Assembly (NCBI RefSeq): GCF_900114775.1
Contig: NZ_FOUE01000003.1
Coordinates: 496,001-560,000 of the forward strand
From: Marinobacter zhejiangensis
Lineage (GTDB): Bacteria; Pseudomonadota; Gammaproteobacteria; Pseudomonadales; Oleiphilaceae
Direction of reading: 5' to 3'
Length of the DNA: 64,000 bases
Shown in pieces: positions 16,795 to 26,239 of this stretch. How positions within the stretch are numbered: position 1 is the first letter of the stretch; each line of letters starts with the position of its first letter. A program made the position numbers and the translations under genes. The notes beneath the pieces are model-generated. The model saw only the letters and a program-made list of their open reading frames with translations. It was not told the DNA's origin and searched no databases.

Positions 16795-18291
16795 ATGACC
16801 TCAGATCACCGAGTTTCGGTCAGCGGGGCATTGGTTTGCCTGATATGCTTAGCGTACACCGCATCACTTGAGGCCGCGCCCTGGTTAGAGCCTGGGGATG
16901 TTCGTGCGCGTTCTGCCATACAAAAGATTGCGGATCGGGGGCATATACACCGGTCTTCGACTACCTGGCCGATGATGTGGGGAAATGCTCTGCAGGGCCC
17001 TGGTGTTTCGTTTGGCGACGACATTGCTTCAGTAGGGGCTGCAGTAAGCTACTTGTCGTTTGAGCGGGAACAGCAGGCCAAAGCAGGCTTCAGGTCCGAA
17101 TTCCAAATGTCTGCTTATCGCGAAGAGACTGCAGTTTACGGCTTTGATCAGCGAGATAGATCCAATACTGGTGCTTCTTTGCGGGTTCAATGGCAAGGAG
17201 ACTCTGTCGCAGCAGGCCTAAGCGCTTCTTACGCAAATGATCCAGACGATAACCAGGAATGGCGCCTGGACGGCTCCTATGTAGCAGCAACGGCTTCAAA
17301 CTGGGTGTTTGGCGTCGGTGCAATTGATCGCTGGTGGGGCCCTGGATGGCAATCCAGCCTGATATTGTCTAGCAACGCCAGGGCAATGCCCTCGGTTTGG
17401 CTCAACCGAAATATTTCCTTTGCTCCGGAAACCTCGTGGCTACAATGGGTTGGCCCTTGGCAATTGACCCTTCTTGCTGGCCAGTACGAAAATGATCGGG
17501 CCGTTCCAGATGCCAAGCTTCTTGGTGCCCGGTTTACCATGAGGCCAATTCAAGGCCTGGATATTGGTCTTTCGCGGATCATTATGATCGGTGGCGAGGG
17601 GCGCCCCGAGGATCTGGGGACGCTTTGGGATGCGATTATTGGCCGTGATAACGGGCAAGAAGGGCAGGCGAACGACCCCGGTAACCAGCTTGGTAGTATT
17701 GATGCTCGATATGGCTTTGGTCTGGGGCAGCAGTCGCTGGGCGTTTATGGGCAAATGATGGGAGAGGATGAAGCCGGGGCATTTCCTGCCAGGAAGTCCT
17801 GGTTATGGGGTGTCGATTGGACAACTCAGCTAATTGGCGCCGATCAGCAATGGTTCCTTGAGTACGTGAACACGCTGGCGGACGACTTTCTTGGCGACCC
17901 GCTTCCGAATGTGACCTACGAGCACTCTCAATATCGCACAGGCTACCGCTACCTTGGCCGAAATATGGGGAGCACCTTTGGGGGGGATGCCGAGGCCGTA
18001 ACGCTGGGCGTGTTTAATTTCTTTGATAACGGCAGCGTAGCTCGGATTAAAGCTTCGTATATGGATCTGAATCAGGATGGTGGCAACCGAGTTGAGGTTG
18101 TAGATCCTGACGTGTTTTATTACACAGCCAGTGGTCGACAAAGGGCGGCTTTGTTGGACCTGGGGTTTGGCTCTCGTTTTCTTCAGGGGTGGCTAAATCT
18201 GAGCATGCAAATATCTGACAAGAAGCTGGTTTATCTCAGTGGTCAAAAGGATCAGTGGTCGATGGGGGCTGACTGGACCTACCGTTTTTAG
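16795..18291 (+). CDS. wzi: Capsule assembly protein, Wzi family
   Basis: This 498-residue protein has a signal peptide ending EAAP-type after TASLEA. It then has the start typical of Wzi-family outer-membrane proteins: WLEPGDVRARSAIQKIADRG, followed by strand-rich sequence with WGPGWQSSLILSSNARAMPSVWLNR, the most conserved Wzi segment. It ends in Phe (WTYRF), as expected for a beta-barrel. Wzi helps tether or assemble capsule at the cell surface. The ATG at 16795 is chosen from AAGGA four bases upstream and the signal peptide. It is the first gene of the polysaccharide locus. Confidence 0.85.
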   Translation: MTSDHRVSVSGALVCLICLAYTASLEAAPWLEPGDVRARSAIQKIADRGHIHRSSTTWPMMWGNALQGPGVSFGDDIASVGAAVSYLSFEREQQAKAGFRSEFQMSAYREETAVYGFDQRDRSNTGASLRVQWQGDSVAAGLSASYANDPDDNQEWRLDGSYVAATASNWVFGVGAIDRWWGPGWQSSLILSSNARAMPSVWLNRNISFAPETSWLQWVGPWQLTLLAGQYENDRAVPDAKLLGARFTMRPIQGLDIGLSRIIMIGGEGRPEDLGTLWDAIIGRDNGQEGQANDPGNQLGSIDARYGFGLGQQSLGVYGQMMGEDEAGAFPARKSWLWGVDWTTQLIGADQQWFLEYVNTLADDFLGDPLPNVTYEHSQYRTGYRYLGRNMGSTFGGDAEAVTLGVFNFFDNGSVARIKASYMDLNQDGGNRVEVVDPDVFYYTASGRQRAALLDLGFGSRFLQGWLNLSMQISDKKLVYLSGQKDQWSMGADWTYRF

Positions 18292-18322
18292 TCTGGTTAC
18301 ATTTTTACATGGAAGCGTGATA

Positions 18323-20818
18323 GTGGTACGTCGCAGTATTTTTTTATATTTGACTCTTTTGTTTCCCTTGGTTAGTTCAGCGCAAGCGATTAGCCCTGCT
18401 CAGCTTGAACAGTTCCAGCAGCTGCCGAGGGCGCAACAGCAGGCGTTGGCTGCTCGGTATGGGGTGGATTTAAATCAGCTTCAGGATGACCGCCGAGTCG
18501 TTGAACGACCTCATCAGGTGGAGGTGGTGTCGCCAGTCTCTACTTTGACGGAAGGCGAACAGAGCCGCAGGGCCACCCAAGATGAGCATGGTGTCAGGGA
18601 GGCTGTGGGTGAGCTAAGGCCGTTCGGGTACGACTTATTTGCGGGCTCTCCGACGACATTTGCACCAGTGACGGAGATACCAGTCCCGGCCGAATACACC
18701 GTGGGCCCCGGTGACGTGTTACGTGTGCAGATGTGGGGGCAGGAAAACCGCCAGTTAGAGCTGCCAGTAAGTCGTGATGGCACCATTAGTTTTCCTCAGT
18801 CTGGCCCGATGGCTGTTGCTGGAATGAGATTTGAAAGGGTTAGGCAGCAAATCCGGGAGCGAGTGTCTGAGCAGTACATTGGTGTAGAGGCCAGCGTCAG
18901 CCTCGGTGAACTGCGTAGCATGCGGGTATTTGTCTTGGGTGAGGCGCGTAATCCTGGGTCCTACACCGTTAGTTCATTGTCGACCATCACGAATGTTCTC
19001 TATGTATCTGGAGGCGTCACTACCACTGGCTCCTTGCGCCAGGTTCAGCATAAACGAGATGGTAAGTTGCTGGGCACACTTGACCTCTATGATCTGTTGT
19101 TGAAAGGAGACACCTCTGGAGACAGCCGGCTTCAGCCCGGCGATGTTGTTTTCATCCCCCCGGTAGGTAAACGAGTAGGCATCGACGGGCAGGTCAATCG
19201 CCCAGCGCTGTATGAACTCAGGCGCGAGAACGCGTTGGGCGAACTTCTGAGTCTGGCTGGTGGTCTGACGCCACAAGCTTACCCGCAGCGTGTAAGTATT
19301 CAGCGTACGAACGAGGACTTTCATCGCGTTATCACCGAAGCCGATGCGTCTACGCCCGAAGGGCTGCGTGCCCGAGTTCAGCTAGGTGATTTGGTAACCA
19401 TTCCCTCAGTTTCAGAGATTACTGGTCAATATGTCGAGATGCAGGGAGCGGTTACCAGGGCGGGGCGGTACGCCTGGGTACCTGGTATGCGGGTCAGTTC
19501 GGTCATTAGTAACCTTGGCGTAGACTTGTTGCCGGCGGCGGATAGGGTGGCTGCCGTGGTGGTAAGGACGGATAAGCCCACAGACACAATTTCAGTACTA
19601 ACGCTGAACTTGAGGGACGCGGTCGCAAACCCCGGTAGCGATGAAGACTTGCTACTCATGGAGGCTGATCGAGTACTGGTTTTTTCCGATACCGCTAAAT
19701 TGGATGCGACATCTGAACTCGCGCAGCATCAGAGCTACTCCCGCGAAGCTATGCTTGCCCCTGTCATTACACGCCTGAAAAGCCAAGGTATACCTGGTGA
19801 CCCTCAGCAGGTTATCCGTATCACCGGGCCAGTGCGTTATCCTGGCGAATACCCGATGCCAGAAAGTCAGAGCATGATGGATGCTATTACGATCGCTGGA
19901 GGGTTGAAGGATTCCGCTTCACTTTTCAGGGCAGAGATCGCTCGTTCGGCTGTAGACCGGGACGGTATGGGGGAGACGAACATACTGAATGTGAATCTCG
20001 CCGAAATTATGGCGGGCACCACGGAGTTCACTCTCCAAAGCCGCGACACCATTCTGATTCAGGCAATCCCTGCTTTTGCAGAGCGCCGAACGGTCACTTT
20101 GGCCGGAGAGATTCGCTATCCCGGCGAATATACCTTCCGGGATGGCGAAACGTTGCAAGATATTTTGCAGCGGGCCGGAGGGCTGACTCCCAATGCGTTC
20201 CCAGAAGGCGCTGTATTTACGCGGGCCAAGCTTCGTGAGCTTGAGGCTCGGCGTTTACGGGAAGCTGAAGAGCGCTTGCAGGGGGATCTTTTGGGCTTGG
20301 AGTTGGAAGGAAGCGGTATCGGCGGGCACAACGCTGAGCGGTTGGAGGAAGTTCAAGGGCTATTGGAGGACGTCCAGAACAGCCGGGCTGTAGGGCGCAT
20401 GGTGATTGATCTTAGTGCTGTCGTTAGTGAGGCGGATTACCAGGCTATAAGATTGCAGGACGGAGACGCTCTAATCGTACCGGATATTCCTCAGTCAGTG
20501 TCTGTCTTCGGAGAAGTTCAGTTTCCTACCAGTCATTTGCATCAGCCAGGGTTAAGTGTTGATGATTATCTGGAGCGTTCCGGTGGACCTACTAGGCAAG
20601 CCGATACCAGCAGGGTTTATGTGATCAGAGCTGACGGCTCAGTTATGATGCCAGAAACGAGCCGATGGTTTGGTGGTAGGGGGCGGCATCTCCAGCCCGG
20701 GGATACCATTATTATGCCTATTGATGTGGATCGCCTGAACCAGTTGGAGCTGTGGACCAACGTTAGCCAGATTATGTACCAGATGGCGCTGGGCGCAGCG
20801 GCTGTGGGGAGTTTGTAA
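18323..20818 (+). CDS. Wza-family polysaccharide export protein with about six SLBB repeats
   Basis: This 831-residue protein is about twice the length of E. coli Wza. It has a signal peptide cleaved after SSAQA without a lipobox Cys. Then come an N-terminal helical region, a poly-export domain (YTVGPGDVLRVQMWGQENR) and about six SLBB domains. These are recognisable by repeated V-x-G-x-(V/I)-x-x-P-G-x-Y...L-x-x-A-G-G units, for example VFVLGEARNPGSYTV, IRITGPVRYPGEYPM and VTLAGEIRYPGEYTF. It should form a periplasm-to-surface channel for polymer export. GTG 18323 (or 18317) is the likely start, since the longer frame overlaps wzi. The wzz gene begins four bases later. Confidence 0.85.
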   Translation: MVRRSIFLYLTLLFPLVSSAQAISPAQLEQFQQLPRAQQQALAARYGVDLNQLQDDRRVVERPHQVEVVSPVSTLTEGEQSRRATQDEHGVREAVGELRPFGYDLFAGSPTTFAPVTEIPVPAEYTVGPGDVLRVQMWGQENRQLELPVSRDGTISFPQSGPMAVAGMRFERVRQQIRERVSEQYIGVEASVSLGELRSMRVFVLGEARNPGSYTVSSLSTITNVLYVSGGVTTTGSLRQVQHKRDGKLLGTLDLYDLLLKGDTSGDSRLQPGDVVFIPPVGKRVGIDGQVNRPALYELRRENALGELLSLAGGLTPQAYPQRVSIQRTNEDFHRVITEADASTPEGLRARVQLGDLVTIPSVSEITGQYVEMQGAVTRAGRYAWVPGMRVSSVISNLGVDLLPAADRVAAVVVRTDKPTDTISVLTLNLRDAVANPGSDEDLLLMEADRVLVFSDTAKLDATSELAQHQSYSREAMLAPVITRLKSQGIPGDPQQVIRITGPVRYPGEYPMPESQSMMDAITIAGGLKDSASLFRAEIARSAVDRDGMGETNILNVNLAEIMAGTTEFTLQSRDTILIQAIPAFAERRTVTLAGEIRYPGEYTFRDGETLQDILQRAGGLTPNAFPEGAVFTRAKLRELEARRLREAEERLQGDLLGLELEGSGIGGHNAERLEEVQGLLEDVQNSRAVGRMVIDLSAVVSEADYQAIRLQDGDALIVPDIPQSVSVFGEVQFPTSHLHQPGLSVDDYLERSGGPTRQADTSRVYVIRADGSVMMPETSRWFGGRGRHLQPGDTIIMPIDVDRLNQLELWTNVSQIMYQMALGAAAVGSL

Positions 20819-20821
20819 GTC

Positions 20822-21775
20822 ATGAATCAAAAAGCGCAGTATCTCCCGGTTGAAGCTCGATACGATGATGAAATCGACCTACGGGAATTGGTGAGTACGT
20901 TGTGGGCTGGCAAATGGGTCATCGTGGTGATGACTGCGGTATGTGCTCTGGCTGGTATTGCCTATGCTTTGTCAAAACCAAATTTGTATACCGCCGAGGC
21001 GATACTTGCGCCGGTGGATTCGGATGGAAATAACGGCTTGGCTGCGATGGCTGGGCAGCTTGGGGGATTGGCAAGTCTTGCGGGCGTGAACCTTGGTTCA
21101 ACGGGAGGAACTAAAAGCGGGATTGCCCTCGAAGTGCTGAAATCTAGAGCCTTTCTTTCGGATTTTATTGAACGTCATGATTTGGCACCTGCACTGATCG
21201 GAACGCTGGGTTGGGATCATGCTACTAGTCAATGGATTTACGACCCTGATTTATACGACGTTCGCACAGGTGAATGGCAATTGGATGGGGCAGGCGTCAG
21301 TACCGAACCGACGCAGTGGGATCTCGTAAAGCGCCTCAGAGAGCAGCTCAGGGTTCGGGATAGCAAAGACACTGGAATTGTGACGGTGTCGATTCGCAGT
21401 AGTTCGCCGTTAAACGCCCGTCAGTGGGTTACCTGGTTAGTGGCGGATCTTAACATGCACGTTCGGGATCAGGATATTGCCGAATCCGAGGCAAGGGTTG
21501 CGTATCTGGAGAGCCAGCTTGCAAAAACCGGTAACACCGGGTTGCAGGAAGTGTTCTATGAGTTGATTGAGTCTGAGATGCGTACAGCGATGCTGGCAAA
21601 CGCGCAATCAGAGTATGTGTTCAGAATAATAGATCCGGCAGTCGTACCTCAAGAGAAGAGTGATCCCAAACGGGCGTTAATCGCTGTGATAGGAGTATTA
21701 TTGGGTGGAATGCTGGGGGTGGTGATGGTCTTCGTAAGAGCTTTTACGCGCTCGGTAAAGCAGGCCGGTGAGTAG
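20822..21775 (+). CDS. Wzz-type chain-length regulator (first copy)
   Basis: This 317-residue polysaccharide co-polymerase has a Wzz domain with one membrane segment at each end (VIVVMTAVCALAGIAYAL near residue 35, ALIAVIGVLLGGMLGVVMVF near 285) and a periplasmic alpha-helical region between them. The Pro/Gly motif DPAVVPQEKSDPKR before the second segment is characteristic. There is no cytoplasmic tyrosine-kinase domain, so it is not Wzc. It is coupled to the wza-like gene by four bases. Confidence 0.85.
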   Translation: MNQKAQYLPVEARYDDEIDLRELVSTLWAGKWVIVVMTAVCALAGIAYALSKPNLYTAEAILAPVDSDGNNGLAAMAGQLGGLASLAGVNLGSTGGTKSGIALEVLKSRAFLSDFIERHDLAPALIGTLGWDHATSQWIYDPDLYDVRTGEWQLDGAGVSTEPTQWDLVKRLREQLRVRDSKDTGIVTVSIRSSSPLNARQWVTWLVADLNMHVRDQDIAESEARVAYLESQLAKTGNTGLQEVFYELIESEMRTAMLANAQSEYVFRIIDPAVVPQEKSDPKRALIAVIGVLLGGMLGVVMVFVRAFTRSVKQAGE

Positions 21776-21850
21776 TTTGATTCGCCCAGGCTCACAAAAT
21801 TGAGGCCCTGATAGAATTTAGAACTCTTCAAATTTAATGGCACTAGCAAC

Positions 21851-22330
21851 ATGACTTGGTATGCCCTACAGCACAAGCCCGCGCAAGGAAACAGGGCAGT
21901 GGAGAACCTGCAAAATCAGGGCGTCACTTGCTTTTACCCAAACATCATGGTCGAGCGAGTCAGCTCAGGCCGGCGCGTAAAGAAGCTGGAGCCTTTGTTC
22001 CCAGGCTACGTGTTTGTCAATATTGAGAAGGCAGACCCTGCATGGGCCAAGCTTCGTTCAACTCGTGGTGTATTGCGTGTTGTGAGTTTCGCCAACAAGC
22101 CTGCCGCTATTCAGGATGGTGTGATTACCTACCTGAAAGAAACGCTTCATGCAGTTTCTGAGCGGGGAGGTATCAAGCCAGGGCAGGTGGTAGAGTTGGG
22201 CAACGGTGCTTTCAAAGGTATTGATGCGATCTTTCAGGCCTATGACGGCGAAGAGCGTGCCATCGTATTGATCACGTTTATGCAGAAACAGCAGAATCTG
22301 ACAGTCCCTCTCTCAGCGATAAAGCCCTGA
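21851..22330 (+). CDS. rfaH: Transcription anti-termination factor RfaH
   Basis: This 159-residue specialised NusG paralogue starts TWYALQHKP and carries the NusG-type LFPGYVFV (residues 49-56). A C-terminal KOW-type domain begins near GQVVELGNGAFKGIDAIF. RfaH binds RNA polymerase paused at ops elements and prevents termination across long surface-polysaccharide operons. It is encoded within the locus, and a perfect ops core lies 176 bases after its stop codon. No clear ribosome site precedes the ATG. Confidence 0.92.
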   Translation: MTWYALQHKPAQGNRAVENLQNQGVTCFYPNIMVERVSSGRRVKKLEPLFPGYVFVNIEKADPAWAKLRSTRGVLRVVSFANKPAAIQDGVITYLKETLHAVSERGGIKPGQVVELGNGAFKGIDAIFQAYDGEERAIVLITFMQKQQNLTVPLSAIKP

Positions 22331-22376
22331 TGAGGTATTGCGTCCCCATCAGCCTATATACCGTAAATTCCCGTAA

Positions 22377-22405
22377 CTGAAATCCAATCAAAGTTCGCGT
22401 AGAAT
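22377..22405 (+). promoter_or_regulatory. Promoter of the ops-led operon
   Basis: CTGAAA (22377-22382), a 17-base spacer and TAGAAT (22400-22405) form a good sigma-70 promoter. The GC-rich discriminator (GCGCGCC) that follows resembles those of growth-rate-controlled stable-RNA promoters. The predicted start near 22412 gives a ~140-base leader containing the ops site. Confidence 0.6.
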
Positions 22406-22505
22406 GCGCGCCTCGTCCGTGAATACAAACCTTGCGGACGCCAGCGTTATCGATGTGCTGGACGTTGAACTGCTAATGCCTGAGTACGCCACAATGGGAC
22501 GGCGG

Positions 22506-22517
22506 GGCGGTAGCGTG
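22506..22517 (+). promoter_or_regulatory. ops element (JUMPstart core) for RfaH
   Basis: GGCGGTAGCGTG matches the E. coli ops core base for base. It lies ~95 bases downstream of the predicted start and ~38 bases before the ATG of the second wzz gene, in the untranslated leader, where RfaH is normally recruited. Confidence 0.88.
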
Positions 22518-22554
22518 CCTGAATATAGGTGTCCAAGTTTTAAGGATTTAATGA

Positions 22555-23322
22555 ATGAGTAATTCTATCCAGAGACAACCTGAATACGGTGATGAAATCA
22601 GTTTGGTGGATTTGGCCACGACGTTTGTGCGTCGCCGCCATACGTTTTATGTAACGTTCATCCTTGTAGTCATCCTGGGTGTAATTTTTGCGTTCATTAA
22701 ACCAGAGAAGTATGAATTTAACAGTTTGGTCCAGCTGGGTAAGGATGGTGCAGACAACTTTATTGAAACGCCAGTTGCTGTTGTCGCCACACTGGAAAAT
22801 CGCTGGATACCGGATTTGTCTACAAGGTATGCGGAGATAAACCAAGCCAAATTGCCGTTCAAAATCGCGGTTGCCAACCCTGGTGAAACAGGACTAATTC
22901 GCTTGTCTACAGAGACCACGTTAGACAACGCGGAGTTGGTCGAAGAGTTCCATAAGGAATTAATTGATAACATTGTGAAGCGACAGACACAGCGAATAGA
23001 GACTGTGACCAGTGCTCTGAATGGTCAGACTCTGGCGTTGAATGAGGTGATTGAGGCCCTGAGTTTACGTGATGGAGAGGGCGCCGCAAGTGCGCTGGCT
23101 TCTGTTTTCGAAAAGCGTGCTGAACTTGAAGGCCAAATTGCTGCGATACAATCAGCGCAGGTGCTAGCCGTTGCCCGGCAAGGCATCGATGCTAAAGGGG
23201 TATCTAAGGTATTGATTGTGGTACTGGCAATCGTGCTCGGAGCGATGATGGGAATCTTTTTAGCCTTCATTTCAGAGTTCTTATCGCTAGTTCGGGACAA
23301 CCTGTCAGAGATCGACGAATAA
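22555..23322 (+). CDS. wzz: Wzz-type chain-length regulator (second copy)
   Basis: This 255-residue Wzz-domain protein has membrane segments at ~32-50 (FYVTFILVVILGVIFAFI) and ~218-240 (VLIVVLAIVLGAMMGIFLAF) flanking a helical periplasmic region. It lacks a kinase domain. It is shorter than the first copy and clearly a different protein. The ATG at 22555 has AAGGA eight bases upstream; an ATG four bases earlier opens only a three-codon frame. It is the first gene after the ops element and probably sets the modal length of the Wzy product. Confidence 0.82.
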   Translation: MSNSIQRQPEYGDEISLVDLATTFVRRRHTFYVTFILVVILGVIFAFIKPEKYEFNSLVQLGKDGADNFIETPVAVVATLENRWIPDLSTRYAEINQAKLPFKIAVANPGETGLIRLSTETTLDNAELVEEFHKELIDNIVKRQTQRIETVTSALNGQTLALNEVIEALSLRDGEGAASALASVFEKRAELEGQIAAIQSAQVLAVARQGIDAKGVSKVLIVVLAIVLGAMMGIFLAFISEFLSLVRDNLSEIDE

Positions 23323-23374
23323 TTCTCTACGTTAGCTCCGAATATTTACTGAATCATCGTGTGAAGTGCCAATA

Positions 23375-24448
23375 ATGAAACTACTCGTTACCGGTGGCGC
23401 GGGTTTTATCGGCTCCGCCGTTATTCGCCACATCGTTCAAAATACCAGCGATCATGTAGTTAACCTTGATAAGCTCACCTACGCAGGGAATCTGGAAAAC
23501 CTTCGCGAGGTAAGCCGTAGTGAGCGTTATCACTTCGAGCGGGTTGACATCTGTAACCGCGCCGAAGTGGACCGTGTACTGGCCCAGCATCAGCCGGATG
23601 CCATCATGCACCTCGCGGCCGAGAGCCACGTCGACCGCTCTATTGATGGCCCGGCTGACTTTATCGAAACCAATATTGTCGGTACTTACACCCTGCTGGA
23701 TGCCACCCGCCAATATTGGCAAGCCCTGGCAGGGGAGCGCAAAACGAACTTCCGTTTCCACCACATCAGCACCGACGAAGTTTACGGCGACCTTCCGCAC
23801 CCGAATGAAATAGCCAATGCAGAAGAACACCTGTTCACCGAGCACACTGCCTATGCCCCAAGCAGCCCGTACTCTGCCAGTAAAGCCAGTTCAGATCACT
23901 TGGTAAGAGCCTGGCAACGCACCTACGGCTTGCCGGTACTGGTAACGAACTGTTCCAATAACTATGGCCCTTATCACTTTCCGGAAAAGCTCATCCCGTT
24001 GATGATCCTGAATGCTTTGGATGGGAAGCCACTGCCTGTTTACGGCAAAGGCGACCAGATTCGTGACTGGCTCTATGTTGAAGATCATGCAAGAGCGCTA
24101 TACAAAGTCGTTACCGAAGGCCAGCCCGGCGAAACCTACAACATCGGCGGCCACAACGAAAAGCAGAACATTAAGGTTGTTCACACTATCTGCGACATCC
24201 TCCAGGAGCTTCGTCCGCAGGAGCCTAGCTATCGAGACTTAATCACAAACGTAGAAGACCGGCCTGGCCACGACATGCGTTATGCCATCGATGCCAGGAA
24301 AATTCAGAAAGAACTCGGATGGGTGCCCGAAGAAACCTTCGAGTCTGGTATCCGAAAGACTGTGCAGTGGTATTTGGATAACCTCGATTGGTGCCGACGG
24401 GTACAGGATGGCAGTTATCAACGTGAACGCTTGGGAGTCAAAGTATGA
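23375..24448 (+). CDS. rmlB: dTDP-glucose 4,6-dehydratase
   Basis: This 357-residue short-chain dehydrogenase makes dTDP-4-keto-6-deoxyglucose from dTDP-glucose. The NAD-binding [10 protein letters not shown] is at the N terminus, with the family motifs [21 protein letters not shown] and [12 protein letters not shown] (YxxxK). Length fits RmlB. The ATG at 23375 is used, with a GTG at 23366 possible. Its last four bases overlap rmlA. It supplies the branch-point intermediate for the 3-amino sugar made by the next genes; rmlC and rmlD are absent, so dTDP-rhamnose is not the product. Confidence 0.95.
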   Translation: MKLLVTGGAGFIGSAVIRHIVQNTSDHVVNLDKLTYAGNLENLREVSRSERYHFERVDICNRAEVDRVLAQHQPDAIMHLAAESHVDRSIDGPADFIETNIVGTYTLLDATRQYWQALAGERKTNFRFHHISTDEVYGDLPHPNEIANAEEHLFTEHTAYAPSSPYSASKASSDHLVRAWQRTYGLPVLVTNCSNNYGPYHFPEKLIPLMILNALDGKPLPVYGKGDQIRDWLYVEDHARALYKVVTEGQPGETYNIGGHNEKQNIKVVHTICDILQELRPQEPSYRDLITNVEDRPGHDMRYAIDARKIQKELGWVPEETFESGIRKTVQWYLDNLDWCRRVQDGSYQRERLGVKV

Positions 24449-25320
24449 AAGGAATTATCCTCGCCGGCGGTTCGGGTACCCGTCTGTATCCCATAACTCT
24501 CGGCACCTCAAAGCAGCTACTGCCGGTATATGATAAGCCCATGATCTACTACCCGCTTTCTGTACTCATGCTGGCGGGCATCCGGGATATCCTCATTATT
24601 ACCACTCCCGAAGATCAGGCCGGCTTCAAGCGAGCTCTTGGCAGTGGTGAACAGTTCGGCATCAACCTCAGCTATGCCGTACAGCCCAGCCCGGACGGTT
24701 TGGCGCAGGCCTTCATCATAGGTGAAGAGTTCATCGGCGAAAGCAGTGTTTGTCTTGTTCTTGGCGATAACATTTTCTATGGCCAGGGCTTCACGCCGAA
24801 GCTTCGACAGGCAGCTAACCGCATAGAAGGCGCCACAGTATTCGGGTACCAGGTAAAAGATCCGGAACGATTCGGCGTCGTTGAGTTTGATGAACACAAC
24901 CGCGCGGTGTCGATAGAGGAAAAGCCTTCCCGGCCAAAGTCTCACTTTGCCGTAACGGGGCTGTACTTTTATGACAACCGGGTAATTGAAATTGCCAAGA
25001 AGGTAAAGCCCAGCCACCGAGGTGAGCTAGAAATCACCGACGTAAACCGAGCCTACCTAGAACAGGGCAACCTGAATGTCGAACTGCTGGGCCGCGGATT
25101 TGCGTGGCTGGATACTGGCACCCACGAAAGCTTGTTGGAAGCTGCTCATTTTGTTGAAACCATCGAGAAACGTCAGGGCTACAAAATCGCCTGCCTAGAA
25201 GAAATTGCTTTCAATCAAAGTTGGTTAAGTAGGGAGCAATTGCTGGCCCAGGCCAATGAACTGAAGAAAAATGGTTACGGCTCCTACCTGCAGGACTTGG
25301 CCGAGGAGCACCTGGGGTGA
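24445..25320 (+). CDS. rmlA: Glucose-1-phosphate thymidylyltransferase
   Basis: This 291-residue nucleotidyltransferase couples glucose-1-phosphate and dTTP to dTDP-glucose. Motifs are [31 protein letters not shown], the classical signature, then [11 protein letters not shown] and EEKPSRPKS. It overlaps rmlB and the following isomerase gene by four bases each, so translation is coupled. Confidence 0.96.
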   Translation: MKGIILAGGSGTRLYPITLGTSKQLLPVYDKPMIYYPLSVLMLAGIRDILIITTPEDQAGFKRALGSGEQFGINLSYAVQPSPDGLAQAFIIGEEFIGESSVCLVLGDNIFYGQGFTPKLRQAANRIEGATVFGYQVKDPERFGVVEFDEHNRAVSIEEKPSRPKSHFAVTGLYFYDNRVIEIAKKVKPSHRGELEITDVNRAYLEQGNLNVELLGRGFAWLDTGTHESLLEAAHFVETIEKRQGYKIACLEEIAFNQSWLSREQLLAQANELKKNGYGSYLQDLAEEHLG

Positions 25321-25721
25321 GTTTGGTCAAACTATTGAGCCTTCCTGAGCTGGGGGATAGTCGTGGAGGGTTGATCGCGGTAGAAGAAAACCAGACGGTC
25401 CCATTCCCGATCAAGCGTGTTTACTACATTTATGGCACGCAGCCTGGCATAGCCAGAGGATTCCACGCTCACAAAGCGCTTAAACAGATCGCCATCTGTG
25501 TTTCAGGAAAGTGCCGCTTTGTTCTGGATGATGGAGCCCGACGTGAAGAAGTTTGGCTCGATTCCCCAACCAAAGGCTTAGTTATCGAAGATATGACGTG
25601 GCGAGAGATGCATGATTTCACTGAAGACTGCATCCTTCTGGTTCTCGCATCAGAACACTACGATGAAAGGGACTACATCCGGAACTATGATGAGTTCCTT
25701 AAAATAGGACGGCTAAAATGA
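25317..25721 (+). CDS. dTDP-4-keto-6-deoxyhexose 3,4-ketoisomerase (FdtA/QdtA family)
   Basis: This 134-residue cupin belongs to the WxcM-like/FdtA family, which moves the keto group of dTDP-4-keto-6-deoxyglucose from C4 to C3. The conserved RGFHAHK motif carries the His pair of the active site. The C-terminal [16 protein letters not shown] is also family-typical. Sequence alone does not say whether the product has galacto (FdtA) or gluco (QdtA) configuration. The GTG start overlaps rmlA by four bases, and the next gene starts within its stop region. Confidence 0.88.
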   Translation: MSLVKLLSLPELGDSRGGLIAVEENQTVPFPIKRVYYIYGTQPGIARGFHAHKALKQIAICVSGKCRFVLDDGARREEVWLDSPTKGLVIEDMTWREMHDFTEDCILLVLASEHYDERDYIRNYDEFLKIGRLK

Positions 25722-26239
25722 AACTTGAGTCAAAGAACATTCGTTTACGCCTTGTAAATGAAGATGATGCCGATTTCATTCTGAAATTGAGGTTGGACGA
25801 ACGTTATAATCGATTTCTCTCGGCCGTAAATCCTGATATTGCCGCACAGAAACAGTGGATCAGACAATATCAGGCAGATGAGTCAGCTGGACTTCAGTAT
25901 TATTTTATTATTGAAAGAATCGATGGGGTTCGTTGTGGAACAATAAGGGTCTATGATTTGAGAGAGGACTCTTTCTGTTGGGGTAGCTGGATACTTAACG
26001 AAGATAAAACAAAGTATTCTGCAGTTGAAAGCGCATTTTTAGTTTATAAGTTTGGATTTGAAGAGCTTGGATTTAAAAAGTCGCACTTCGATGTTATGAA
26101 GGGCAACGACAAGGTTATAAGCTTTCATAAGCGTATGGGAGCTACTGAAATCGGTGAAGACGAAGACAATTATTACTTTGAGATAACTCAGAGCAGTGTC
26201 GAAGTCGCAAAGGAACGGCTGAAAGGAAAGCTGCGATGA
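25718..26239 (+). CDS. GNAT-family acetyltransferase, probable amino-sugar N-acyltransferase
   Basis: This 173-residue GNAT protein is of the RimJ/RimL type: [20 protein letters not shown] at the start, CGTIRVYDL, and a C-terminal [25 protein letters not shown] with [13 protein letters not shown], the acetyl-CoA binding region. It sits between the ketoisomerase and the aminotransferase, overlapping both by four bases, so it probably acylates the 3-amino group they create. Known Fuc3N and Qui3N acyltransferases (FdtC, QdtC) are usually left-handed beta-helix enzymes; a GNAT would be a different solution. The gene is AT-richer than rmlAB. Confidence 0.75.
   Translation: MKLESKNIRLRLVNEDDADFILKLRLDERYNRFLSAVNPDIAAQKQWIRQYQADESAGLQYYFIIERIDGVRCGTIRVYDLREDSFCWGSWILNEDKTKYSAVESAFLVYKFGFEELGFKKSHFDVMKGNDKVISFHKRMGATEIGEDEDNYYFEITQSSVEVAKERLKGKLR

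Noticed and set aside
17978-17984. Seven-G run in wzi, and a similar one in wzx
   Set aside because: Seven is short for slippage compared with the ten-G run in the ligase gene.
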